Of a stretch of DNA of 64,000 bases, positions 12,946-22,671 are shown piece by piece. The stretch covers positions 1 to 64,000 of the forward strand of contig JAGTXK010000178.1 of assembly GCA_019096195.1 (NCBI GenBank), given 5' to 3'. The stretch is from Boletus sp. NGJ. Its lineage: Eukaryota > Basidiomycota > Agaricomycetes > Boletales > Boletaceae. The notes under the pieces are model-generated. The model saw only the letters and a program-made list of their open reading frames with translations, had not been told where the DNA came from and did not search any database. How positions within the stretch are numbered: the first letter of the stretch is position 1; the number at the start of each line of letters is the position of its first letter. The position numbers and the translations under genes are program-made.

Positions 12946-12979
12946 CCAAGTGTTGTGGATCTTTTTCCTTTCACATAGT

Positions 12980-13875
12980 CAGTTTACTTTAATACAATGA
13001 ATATCATTTTGTTTGGAGTTTCATTTCCATGGTACTGTCTTTCTCAATAATAATGGCACTTCTAACAACCACAATGACTTGGTAGACCTTGCCAAGATAC
13101 TTTACATTCTTTTTATCTACTAACTGCTATGAACATGGTTATTATCTATAACACGGGAATTTCTCCACTGTCTTTTTCAACCCCAATAATGCATCTGACA
13201 ACTGTAATGACCTTGCCAATCAGATGTAGCCTACTCTCTTCTTGGCATTTGAACATTCACTGTGACCAATGAATTTCTCCCATCAACAGAGGGTATGTCT
13301 CACTTTGTCCCTCAGTATTGTGTTGAATTTTATCTGTAGATGTATTCTTGTTGTCTTATGAAGCTCCCTTCTCATCCCTTACCCCATTTTCATCATGATA
13401 GTGTATGCTTCACACAGGACCGAGTCCGCCCTTCTGTCATGTTCGCCACACTTCTTCTTCTCCAGCAACTCAAGCATGATTTCTGACCACTCACCAGAGA
13501 TCTGGGGAATCTTGGATCCAAGTCACCACCTAACAGAACAAACTTCTCCCACTGACAGAGGATACATCTCATTTTATCCCCTCAGTATCATACTGAAATT
13601 TCTCTACAGATGCCTTCTGTCACATTTGCCACACTTCTCTTGCTCCAGTAACTCCAGCATGATTTCTGACTGCTCAGGGACCTGGAGGTTGTCAGGTCAC
13701 CACTGAACAAGCAGTCCACAGCCCAAGGATTCAGTGAAGGATAAGCCTGCAACAGCTTCACAAGCACTTCATGTCAGACACCATCTTATAGCATTGGCAC
13801 ATCTGCCCTCATTGCTGCCAACCCTCACAAATATTGTATATTGCTTCAAATTCCACCTTGATTCTCCAAAAATAT
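12980..13875 (-). pseudogene. Decayed gene of unknown family, left-arm copy
   Basis: Read on the minus strand, protein-like pieces appear in mixed frames, for example SEIMLELLEKKKCG, HDRRADSVLCEAYTIMMKMG and KVCQVIVVVRSAIGVEKDS. The last has a second, related version in the same region, suggesting short helical repeats. I do not recognise the family. Stops and shifts prevent a continuous reading. Two other copies exist, at 39310-40200 (plus strand) and at 47030-47700 (minus strand). CpG is nearly absent. The opposite-strand frame at 13395-13706 is open only by chance, in my judgement. Confidence 0.45.
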
Positions 13876-13880
13876 GCTGT

Positions 13881-14811
13881 TGTTATGCTGAGTAACAAGT
13901 GACACATTCCCGAGTAATCGACCACCTGGTTGATTACTGGACTAGCTGGACTTGAGCTGATAGCTCCCTAGGCCCAAGTTCCTAGGCATGGGGGACCAAC
14001 AGCTAGCTTTATATAGAGCCTCCCTTGGGGTTGGAGCCTTCTCTATGACCAATGGCGGAGTCTTCGACTTTGACGATGGTGGCGCAGTCCTATAGAGGTG
14101 CAGACCTATCGTATACGAGTGGATGCCAGTGGCGGAGTCCTGAGCTTATCGGTGTTGCCAATGGCGGAGTCTCAGACTTGAAGATAGTGGTACAGTCCTA
14201 TCTGTGCAGAACCCTGTCTGCGTTGGTGTTGCCGCTGGTTAGGCGCACACGAATGGGTGGCGATAATGCCACACAAGTGTGAAGTGATGAGAAGCACAAT
14301 CACGAGCACTATGGTGATCACTTCCAGAGCAGAGTGCAGGCATCTGAAGTGAAGTGGAACCAAGAGCTTGGTAGATTACATGGGAAGTTGTGTAGATCTA
14401 GGTTAGAGTTACATAAAGGGCAGACACCTGTATATATAGACCTCCCCAATCTAGGGCAGGCTTCGTACCATATATAGTAATAGTAAGTCTCAGACTGATT
14501 ATTACTATACGAGGAGATCAGAGGCATCAGTCAAATGAGGATTTGGAATACTAGGCTGTGTACAAGAAAACACAGCCAAGGAGGCAATGTCTGTGATCAA
14601 TGAAAGGTGAAATGCATATTAATGAAATGGAAAGGGGCTGTGTCACAGCCCAGGTGATGCATCACCTAAAAGGGGCATTCTGGATGAGGCAATCCTTGTG
14701 TAGGCATCGTGGGGGAATCCCAAGTCATAGGAGTCAAAGAGAAGGTCATCCCAGAGTCTGGGAGGGGGTGAAGGAAGAGAAAAAGATATACCCCCTTCCA
14801 TTACTGTAACA
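13881..14811 (+). mobile_element. Solo LTR, family A, with 5-bp target duplication
   Basis: This 931-bp unit begins TGTTATGCTGAGTAACA, ends TTACTGTAACA, and is flanked by GCTGT at 13876-13880 and 14812-14816. The inverted-duplication partner keeps the empty site (ACAGC on the plus strand near 39305-39309), so the insertion and its limits are well defined. No coding sequence is inside, which fits a solo LTR, though a non-autonomous element with these ends is possible. It holds short internal repeats of the type AATGGCGGAGTC near 14052, 14130 and 14160, and a TATA-like CTGTATATATAGACC near 14427. Related copies are at 57132-59036. Confidence 0.9.
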
Positions 14812-14816
14812 GCTGT

Positions 14817-15290
14817 CTTTTGGCATCATCTATTGTCAACAGATGTTGTAGCCAAAGTATATTGCTGTCATGATATCCTTGCTAGCTCCTGACTGATGAT
14901 CAAAGTCCTGATTCTGATATCAATGTCATCCTACAGTATATGGTGTTGTTGGATGCAGAAAGAATTCACTCATTAATTTTCTTGCCAAGGAGCAATTGTA
15001 CCCATATCTATAAATATGGAACCTTGCATGAAGCAACTCCAATACCACAAGGTATCCATTGATGAAATGCAATTCAGTTTATGGGACACAACAGGATTTT
15101 GCCCCATGCATGAAAACTTCAGTTACCTTTCACCTTATAAACAAGCACATGGTATTTTGCAAAACCTCCCTTATGGTGTCCACTTTATTCCTCCCCATGT
15201 ACACAAGGATAAAATTTCACTTTGACACTTCTGACAAACAGTGGTGGGAATAAAATCAATGTTCTACTGCCACCAGGACCAAAAATACAG
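14817..15290 (+). pseudogene. GTPase-domain pseudogene, CpG-stripped, left arm
   Basis: This is a decayed copy of the GTPase exon of the kinase-GTPase genes at 25541-30276. The preceding intron is recognisable (GTATATTGCTGTCATG... to GATCAAAG). The coding part keeps MEPCMKQLQYHKVSIDEMQF, SLWDTTGF (the G3 DxxG region) and YKQAHGILQNLPYGVHFI, but frames shift and stops occur, and the P-loop is unreadable. From 14941 to 15240 there is not one CG dinucleotide, against more than ten in about 200 bp of the intact copy. The mirror copy is at 38880-39295. Confidence 0.75.
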
Positions 15291-15975
15291 CTGAGAACTT
15301 AAAGGCACCACTCTCACCTCATATCTTTCAGTTTACCAATAATGCCTATCTTGACCATAATTTTGATTATCTCAACCCCAACTTCCAGCATGGCTGATTC
15401 AAGGCAAGATGGGAATAACAAATGGAGGGAAGTTCCACTGTGAATAACTCACAAGGATGACACCCCTGAGTGCCCTCATTCATAATTTACCAAAAGTCCA
15501 AACAAGAGAGGGGTGTATAGGTAGTTGTTCTCTTTGAGCACAAAGAATAATTCCTTTGTCTTGATGGATCTTTCTTTGTGCCTGGCAAAGGGCTTGCCCT
15601 TGATAGTGAACTGTTTGCACCATGAGTAGACAGTGAGAGCTACAGCAAAGGTATACAGCCTCTCCAAGTCTGGGAAGATTTCTCAGCTGTTTCAGCCATG
15701 GGAAACAAAGTAGAAGCTACAAATGTATTGCTACGTCATCCAAGTCTGCTAACTGCTTACAGCTACACACACAGCTGCGCCCCGGGTCCTTGCCCGGTTG
15801 TTTCCGAGGCGCGACTTTCGAGAATATGTTTTCCAAATACTTATGAAAACAGCTGTAAAGAAACACGGTGGGAATGTAAAAAAAAATGCGGCGCGCAGGT
15901 CCAAAAAAACTGCGGCAGGTCAAAAAACGCGGTGGGAATTTTTAAAAAACGCAGTGGATTAAATGTGCAGATCTA
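15291..15975. other. Spacer with gene fragment and CG-rich A-run block
   Basis: A minus-strand frame at 15476-15667 (with ERLYTFAVALTVYS and KTKELFFVLKENNYLYT) reads like a real but unrecognised protein fragment; its mirror is at 38412-38645. From about 15775 to 15960 the composition changes abruptly to CG-rich words separated by A-runs, with repeated near-copies of CGGTGGGAAT and GCGGCAGGTC. The mirror lies at about 38165-38345. The block marks the change from CpG-poor decayed DNA to the CpG-rich TPR-CHAT segment. Confidence 0.5.
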
Positions 15976-16052
15976 GCGTCATAGGCATCGTCTTCGAGTA
16001 CGTCCCCTCTTGAAGTGTGCTTGTTGACGGTCTTCACACTCCCACCACCCAG

Positions 16053-16203
16053 GACGTCCTCCCCTACTTCCCGTCCTCCACGCAGTCCATCTCGACGTAC
16101 AAACCCTCTTTCTACCACCCAGGTCGTGGAGATGGACCGACAATGACGCAGACGATGGGACAATGGACGGTCAAGGATGGGGATGTATACGTTTTCAAGG
16201 CAG
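16053..16203 (+). other. Conserved exon-like block upstream of TPR-CHAT copy 1
   Basis: A 151-bp open stretch bounded by CCACCCAG before it and GTGCGC after it, both good splice signals. It reads DVLPYF, then STQSISTYKPSFYHP, then WTVKDGDVYVFKAG. The same block with a few amino-acid changes lies upstream of copies 2 and 3. Its phase (0 at the start, 1 at the end) would allow splicing into the TPR frame through the acceptor CCATTGAG near 16320. It may be an N-terminal exon of the TPR-CHAT gene or the end of a neighbouring gene. I do not recognise the domain. Confidence 0.5.
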
Positions 16204-16321
16204 GTGCGCTATATTAGTTGTGCATACCCTTTCCCACACACCCCGTCCTAGACACTGAGACTTATCCACAACATTCCGCAATCGGTGAATAAGGATGAGA
16301 CCGCGAGGAGGTTTCCATTGA

Positions 16322-19300
16322 GTGAACGAATGGTTCATTCAGAGGGTGCAGTCGGCCTTTCGAGAGCCGGATTCATGTTCGCCCGACAAAGAGTCCATTG
16401 CAGTAGAAGCTGTGCATCTGCATCGTTGCCTATTTGGACCTGGCCCGCTCACACAACATCCCAGCGTTTTCCCAAACCACCATGTTCAGTCATATTCGGT
16501 CAGCTCTAACGACTTACAAAGGTACTTGGCTCTTTCTGCCTGCGCGGACAGCAGTGAAATGACATACGTGCCAGTTGTTCGGTTGCATTCACGGGCAAAA
16601 TCCCTCGCTGCCAAGTTTAAGCAGGGAAGTGGGACCAATTACATTGACGAGGCGATCGTCCTCGACCGCAAAGCACTAGAACTTTGCCCACTCGGTCATC
16701 CCAAGCGATATCTCTCCTTGAATCTGCTAGGATATCATCTAAGTGATCGTTATAACCAGCTCGGGGCGATGACGGACCTGGAAGAGGCCATTTTCCTCGA
16801 CCGAGACGCATTGGCGCTTCGCCCACCGGGGCACCCAGATCGGTCATTGTCTTTGAACAACCTCGCAGTTGATCTCTCCAATCGGTACGAGCAGCTCGGG
16901 GCAATAGAGGATCTCAACGAAGCCATTGCCCTCGACCGAGATGCACTGGCGCTTTGCCCACCGGGGCACCCAGATCGGCCGTTGTCTTTGAACAGCCTCG
17001 CAGTTGATCTCTTCAATCGGTACGAGCAGCTCGGGGCAATAGAGGATCTCATGAAGCCATTGCCCTCGACCGAGATGCACTGGCGCTTTGCCCACCGGGG
17101 CACCCAGATCGGTCGTTGTCTTTGAACAGCCTCGCAGTTGATCTCTTCAATCGGTACAAGCAGCTCGGGGCAATAGAGGACCTCACCGAGGCCATTTTCC
17201 TCGACCGAGACGCACTGGCGCTTCGCCCACCGGGGCACCCAGATCGGTCATTGTCTTTGAACAACCTCGCAGTTGATCTCTCCAATCGGTACAAGCAGCT
17301 CGGGGCAATAGAGGATCTCAACGAAGCCATTGCCCTCAACCGAGATGCACTGGCGCTTTGCCCACCGGGGCACCCAGATCGGTCGTTGTCTTTGAACAGC
17401 CTCGCAGTTGATCTCTTCAATCGGTACAAGCAGCTCGGGGCAATAGAGGACCTCACCGAGGCCATTTTCCTCAACCGAGACGCACTGGCGCTTCGCCCAC
17501 CGGGGCACCCAGATCGGTCATTGTCTTTGAACAACCTCGCAGTTGATCTCTCCAATCGGTACAAGCAGCTCGGGGCAATAGAGGACCTCACTGAGGCCAT
17601 TTTCCTCAACCGAGACGCACTGGCGCTTCGCCCACTGGGGCACCCAGATCGGTCAATGTTTTTGAACAACCTCGCAGACAACCTGTGTACTCGTTTCATG
17701 AGATTCAGCCAGTTAAAGGATAAGGAGGAGCTATTCAATCTCTATGCTCAGCTGGCACATCTACCTTTGATGATGTCGTCCACCAATCTGTCTGCCGCCA
17801 GATCATGGATCCGTGTAGCCGAACATTTCGACCATCCCACCATCCTCCTAGCTTATCAAACATCTCTTCGCTTACTCTTTCACCATGTCGCCACTCTGCC
17901 TCCTCTGCCACAGCATCGCACTGTCTTCAAGGATCTCACGTCGTCGCTTGCAGTCGACGCATTCTCAGCTTGTCTTTGCAATCACTCTCCCAGAGATGCA
18001 GTTGTGCTTCTAGAACAGGGTCGGGGTGTCTTTTGGAGCCAACTCACTCGACTACGTTCCCCACTTGATGATGTCATTTCATCTGACCCGCGAGGAAGGA
18101 TGTTGGCAGACGAGTTCACGCAACAGACCCTGCTGATTCGTACTGCCCTTGATTCACCTGGCCCAGATCAGCATGATCGGGTGTGTCGTCTCAACGTTGA
18201 ATTGGAGACACTTGTCACCAGAATCCGCGAGTTGCCTGGTCTCTCCGGTTTCCTTCTACCCCCGCTCTTCTCAGATCTCCAACAGGCAGCCCGCGAAGGC
18301 CCAGTCATCATTGTAAGTGCGAGCGAGTATGGCTGTGATGCTCTCGTCGTCCTAGTCGACCGACCAAATCCCGTCCACATTCCATTATCAATCACAAAGG
18401 AAGGTGTCCGAGAACTGTCATCGGAGCTCGGTACGTTGACTGTACGTGCAAAGTCGATGGACGTGACAAGAGATCTCGGCGTCTTTCTGCGGGAACTGTG
18501 GGATGAGGTTGTTTCACCCATTATGAACTTCCTCCAGACAGTACTTCCATCTCAATCACGCATCTGGTGGTGCCCCACTGCCGAGTTCACTCTTCTTCCC
18601 CTCCACGCCGCCGGTCCATATAGGAAGGGGCAACAGAACCTCGCCAATATGTACATTTCATCTTATACCCCAACCCTCACGGCCCTCATTCGTGCTAGAC
18701 GTCATGCTCCCACACATTCTGCATCCAGTAGGAAACTCTTCGTTGGTATAGGTCAAGCGAAAGCCAAGGGCGAGAATGAACTTGTTTCGGTCGGGGCCGA
18801 ACTGGCCAGCATTGAGCAGCGCATCGATGGGCTCGCCACATTCACGCACATAGAGGGTCAAGAGTCCTGCATCGCACGGGTGGCCGGGGAACTTGGGAAG
18901 AACGAATGGGTACACCTTGCGTGTCATGGTATCCCAAATCGCCAACCAGCCATTCAAATCCGCATTCGCTCTCCATGACGGACACTTCACGATCGAACGG
19001 ATCAGTCGGTGTGACCTAGAGAACCCCGAGTTTGCGTATCTCTCGGCGTGCCATACGACTGTCGGGGACGAGGACAGTCTGGACGAGGTGATGCATCTCG
19101 CGTCGGCGATGCAGTTCGCCGGGTTCCGTTCTGTGATCGGGACGATGTGGGCGGTGGACGATGCTCAGACGAACAAGATCACGTCGGTGTTCTACGAGAA
19201 CATGATAAACGAGCGTGGTCGTCTGGATTATACCCGTGCAGCATTGGCGCTGAATAGGACGCTGACGATAAAAAAGTTGGCGGATGTACCATTTGATCAA

Positions 19301-19330
19301 CGGATCTTGTATGTACATCTCGGTGCCTAG
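16322..19330 (+). pseudogene. TPR-CHAT protein, copy 1, two frameshifts
   Basis: A tetratricopeptide array followed by a CHAT (caspase HetF-associated) peptidase-like domain. After an N-terminal region starting MNEWFIQRVQ come eight 45-residue units of the type LGAIEDLNEAI / GHPDRSLSLNNLAVDLSNRY (about 16665-17690). A helical linker follows (17690-18250), then the CHAT domain to 19330. The predicted dyad is the His of LACHGIPN and the Cys of LSACHTTVGDED. Two frameshifts disrupt it, a 1-base loss near 17051 and a 1-base gain near 18942, judged against the sister copies. CHAT proteins act as proteases in bacterial and some eukaryotic death pathways; here the role is unknown. Sequencing error could mimic such shifts. 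Confidence 0.82.
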
Positions 19331-19410
19331 TCACATTTTATATCCTCGTTTCGCTGTCTCGCTCGGTCTTGTTATCGCTTTGCTTTGTTTATACTCGCTG
19401 TTTCTCTTTA

Positions 19411-19929
19411 ATGCAAGCCACTATACCCCGGTCGTATTGCTTGGCCATTCTATTCAGCCTCTATCCACCCATTCTGACACTCTATCACTCTCTATACACG
19501 ATCGCCCCCCCCTCCAACACAATATTCCTTCCGCTATGAGTCACTCCTCTCATATGTCAAAGTTGTAGCATCATCTTGCATTCTCTCTTCCCAATACATT
19601 CACGCTATCTCGTTCGCTCAATGTTTCCGTCCTTTGCACTGGTTTCCACTCACCTTACCTACCGAGAACAGCGAGAATTCCACGCCGTACGACAACCTAC
19701 CATGTCAACGTCCGCGCACGACAACGCCCAATAAAAAATCAGGCAAAGGCATCAAACCAAAACGCATCCTCTACCTCTACCTTGGCAGGCCCCTCCTCCC
19801 TTCTAGTTACATTCAAAAGGAAGAGAGAATAAAATAAAAAAAGTCTCGAGTAGTGAGAGTGAAAAGCAGAGACAACGACAACGACCCCAAAAAGCCACGC
19901 CAAGGCAACTTGCACTCTACACTCCACCC
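19411..19929. other. Intergenic region between CHAT copy 1 and COX5
   Basis: The two genes end tail to tail here. I see no coding region. The segment is pyrimidine-rich and would hold both 3' ends. Homology to the other CHAT copies fades near its left edge, which marks the duplication end. Confidence 0.6.
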
Positions 19930-20753
19930 CTAGTTTCGAACGAAACCTTTGCCTGCGTAGCCTTCTGACGCAATGCCTAGACGTTCGCGTGCGCGAGTGT
20001 CCGCGGGTTACGACAAGGTGGGAAAAAAAAGGCAAGGAAACGCACCCGTGAAGGGATCCATTTTCTGCTCCAGCGCACGCTCGTTCGAGGCTTCTTGCCA
20101 TTCTCGGGTGATTGTCCTGGGTGGTGGTGGTGCTAAAAGCGCGGGTCGGTCAATATGGTTCCCATCGACCGGGTTGAAATGGATAGGATAGCGGCAATGG
20201 CAAGGGGTGGGAAGTGACTTACCCCGTGCATGAACAGCCCACGAAATCAAACCGGCAACACCGATGAGACCCATCGTGTAGAGAGTGACTTTGAGGCCGT
20301 CACCGGGTTGACTGACGGGAGTCCGGGGACCATGTGGACCAAAAGCGACATAGTAGGCTATTCGTTTCCGTCCATACAAAATAACCGATTGTCGCACCGC
20401 CAACCATGGTGAACCCAAAAAAAAAAAAAAAAGAAAGAAAAAAGAAGGACACAAGAACGACGCGTGAGTACCCCACGGCCCAAACGCTCAAACGCACACA
20501 ACGCACCCGCCTTTTTCTCATCTACCGACAACGACTTCCAGTCCTGTTTCTGAATCTCCTCGAGTTGCCTCTGTACTGTCGCTTGGTCCGTCTTGGACAG
20601 TTTTTCCCATTGGGCTTCGACGTTGCTCAGGGGGATCGGCGAGAGTGAGCTTGAGCTTGCGCTCGCGGTCGAGGTCGATGCGGAGGGTGCGGTCGTGGCG
20701 AGATGCCGGAGCGCAAGACGGTGGGTAGGACGCGTTAGACGGAGAACTTGCAT
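19930..20753 (-). CDS. COX5: Cytochrome c oxidase subunit 5 (subunit IV family)
   Basis: Four exons (20753-20507, 20357-20223, 20132-20046, 19976-19930) join into 171 residues, each with GT-AG ends. The start MQVLRLTRPTHRLALRHLAT is Arg-rich without acidic residues, a mitochondrial presequence. The mature part has LSNVEAQWEKLSKTDQ, then AAYYVAFGPHGPR. One membrane segment follows (LYTMGLIGVAGLISWAV), then REWQEASNERALEQKMDP and the C-terminal TGIASEGYAGKGFVRN, all features of fungal Cox5. It is a nuclear-encoded subunit of complex IV in the inner membrane. The first in-frame ATG upstream would add an unlikely 56 residues before the presequence. An A/T-run lies in intron 1 near 20410. The gene looks intact. 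Confidence 0.95.
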
Positions 20754-21139
20754 GGGACGATGCGAACGAAGGTTGCGGGGGACCAAATGGGGGAGAGGAA
20801 GAGAGATAGAGAGAGCACAAGGGTCGTCGACGACGCAGGTGTTTGGATTTGACGGAAATGAGCGGACTCGAGCGTAAAAACCTCTTGATCCGTGTGAAAA
20901 ATTAGTTGGGTATCGGCCCAAACCGGATCGATGTCTCCGAGTGTGGGTTTTCGTGCAAGCACGTACTTTGTATTAACAGTACCGAGATAACACAACGTGC
21001 GAGATGCGACATCAAGAAGAAAAAAAGACACATGGGGAAGACGGGAACATGGAACACACGTAAAGGTGCGTGCAAACGAAGCATATTCAGCAGCTAGCAA
21101 TACAAGTGGGAGGATATCACACAAGCGCATGATCTCGCC

Positions 21140-22399
21140 TCAAACGCCCTCTGCAGCAGCCGGAACGCCAGGACAATCGCGTGAGATGTGTCTGACGTTT
21201 TGTGTGAGCGAACGGGAGATATATATCATGTCGATGAGACGCACCCCTCTGAGCCGCATGTGTAGCAAGCGCGCCTCTGTGGCTGAGGGCAATCCCGACT
21301 GATATGTCCCTACCAAAAAAATCAATCAGCGTAGTCCGTACGCTCCTACGCTACGACACGTACGATTCCGGAACAGTTGTAGCATTTAGACCCCTGAACG
21401 CAGTCGCGCGACAAATGGCCGACACCACCACACGTGTAGCTGAAAAGATAAAAAGACATCAATACACGAACCGAGTCGACGTTGGAAGGGGGATGCGGTA
21501 CCAAGTCTTGCCTCCACCGCCAAAAGCACCGTAGCTTCCACCATACCCAGCATTGGCAGCGCCTTCGGGGCACGCGCGTGCAATGTGCCCGACTTTACCG
21601 CAACGGTAGCATTCCTGGCCAGAACCGCTCGAGAAGCCACCGCCGTAGCCGCCGCCGACGTTCTGGGTACAGTCACGCGACTATGTAAAGGACACCGTCA
21701 GTACCGCTCGTCCGTCGACGATTACACTGACAGCGGAAATGGTCAAGCGAAAGAAGAGGAAACACGCACGATGTGACCTTCTTGACCACACTTGTAGCAA
21801 GATTTGGCCCTGGCTTCCATTGTGCAATCGCGCGAAACGTGGCCCTCCATCCCACCTACACGCCATGATAGGAGACACCATCAGTCCCACGGAACCACTC
21901 AAAGAAGGTGAATGAAAAAAGAGAACCGTGCTCACAGTTATAACTGAGACAACAAGGCGCGACGCACACTAGATGATGAGCGGCTACCCCGGAACAAGTT
22001 GAATTCGAGATCAAACATTACCATGTAGGCGTGCCAGCCTTAGGGCAGTTGGCAGCTTGATGGCCGACTGACGGAGTAGTTTTTCACGAGACAAGACGAG
22101 CAAGAGCAAATTATGAGATCAATGTTATTCATTGTGATGTTTTTTTTGGCGCGTGGGTTTCCGACGATCACGGTACGATATATAGAAGCAAAAAAGAACA
22201 CAGCGGTCCACGTCAGCACCGCTCAGCACACAGGTGAAAGAAGGGGGTGTGGATAAAATGGTGGGTGGGGCGAGAATGCTAGGTAAACATGACCATCGTC
22301 GCTGGTGACGAAGGCCATGGGAGGAAAGGCAAGATGAACAACACAAAAACACCACGCACAGCCTCCACAGTTAAAACATCCACGGGCACCCGACATCAT
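21140..22399 (-). CDS. GIS2: Zinc-knuckle nucleic-acid-binding protein (CNBP/Gis2 type)
   Basis: Eight exons (22399-22360, 22067-22022, 21943-21936, 21855-21770, 21680-21502, 21439-21364, 21309-21245, 21191-21140) join into 183 residues. There are seven CCHC knuckles: CFNCGGFGHQAANC, CYNCGMEGHVSRDC, CYKCGQEGHISRDC, CYRCGKVGHIARAC, CYTCGGVGHLSRDC, CYNCSGIGHISRDC and CYTCGSEGHISRDC. Seven matches yeast Gis2 and vertebrate CNBP, which bind single-stranded RNA or DNA and affect translation. A Gly-rich linker lies between knuckles 3 and 4. Exon 3 has only 8 nt, yet it is required to complete the second knuckle. A second ATG follows the first directly, so the start could be one codon later. No lesion was seen. 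Confidence 0.94.
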
Positions 22400-22671
22400 G
22401 AGTCTTGTTCAGAGGAAAAACCTGAAAAGTGGGCGTTAGGGGGACAAAGATCGGTCGACAAGCCCATCCGCGCGGAAGACGCGCGTATGAAACAAGCTGA
22501 CACTAGACATTGACGGCGACCAAACGTACTTTTTTTTCAAGAGGACAAAGTGCAGTGGCAGAGACCAACCTCGCACGCGCTGAAGACAAAGAGGAGAAAA
22601 AGAGAAAAAAAGTTGCGATCACACGGTGCACAATTATACACGTGCTCAACACGTGCCGGTCACCCATACGA

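Larger units (their letters stand above)
12975..19410 (+). repeat. Left arm of a large inverted duplication
   Basis: This stretch reappears in reverse orientation at about 35590-40205. Shared parts in order are an unrecognised decayed gene, the GTPase pseudogene, a CG-rich block with A-runs, and the TPR-CHAT gene. A 103-codon stretch at 13395-13706 is identical at protein level to 39479-39790 on the other strand. The arms differ by a solo LTR present only here (13881-14811), by TPR repeat number (8 here, 3 there) and by a deletion of about 184 bp in the other arm. Homology starts near CACATAGTCAG (12975) and fades beyond about 19410. Confidence 0.9.

Noticed and set aside
13395-13706. 103-codon frame identical in both arms, as a conserved gene
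   Set aside because: Identity follows from recent duplication. The opposite strand reads more like protein, and the third copy at 47229 differs in ways that do not keep the frame content.
16750-17690. Regular repeats that could suggest a CRISPR array or satellite
   Set aside because: The units are 135 bp, contiguous, coding and without unique spacers, in a fungus.
17049-17738. Long minus-strand frame of 229 codons opposite the TPR array
   Set aside because: It is the antisense of the 135-bp repeat, which is a multiple of three, so an open antisense frame repeats automatically.
20406-20450. A-run as a poly(A) tail of a retro-copy
   Set aside because: It lies within intron 1 of COX5 and nothing upstream of it resembles a processed transcript or a LINE/SINE.
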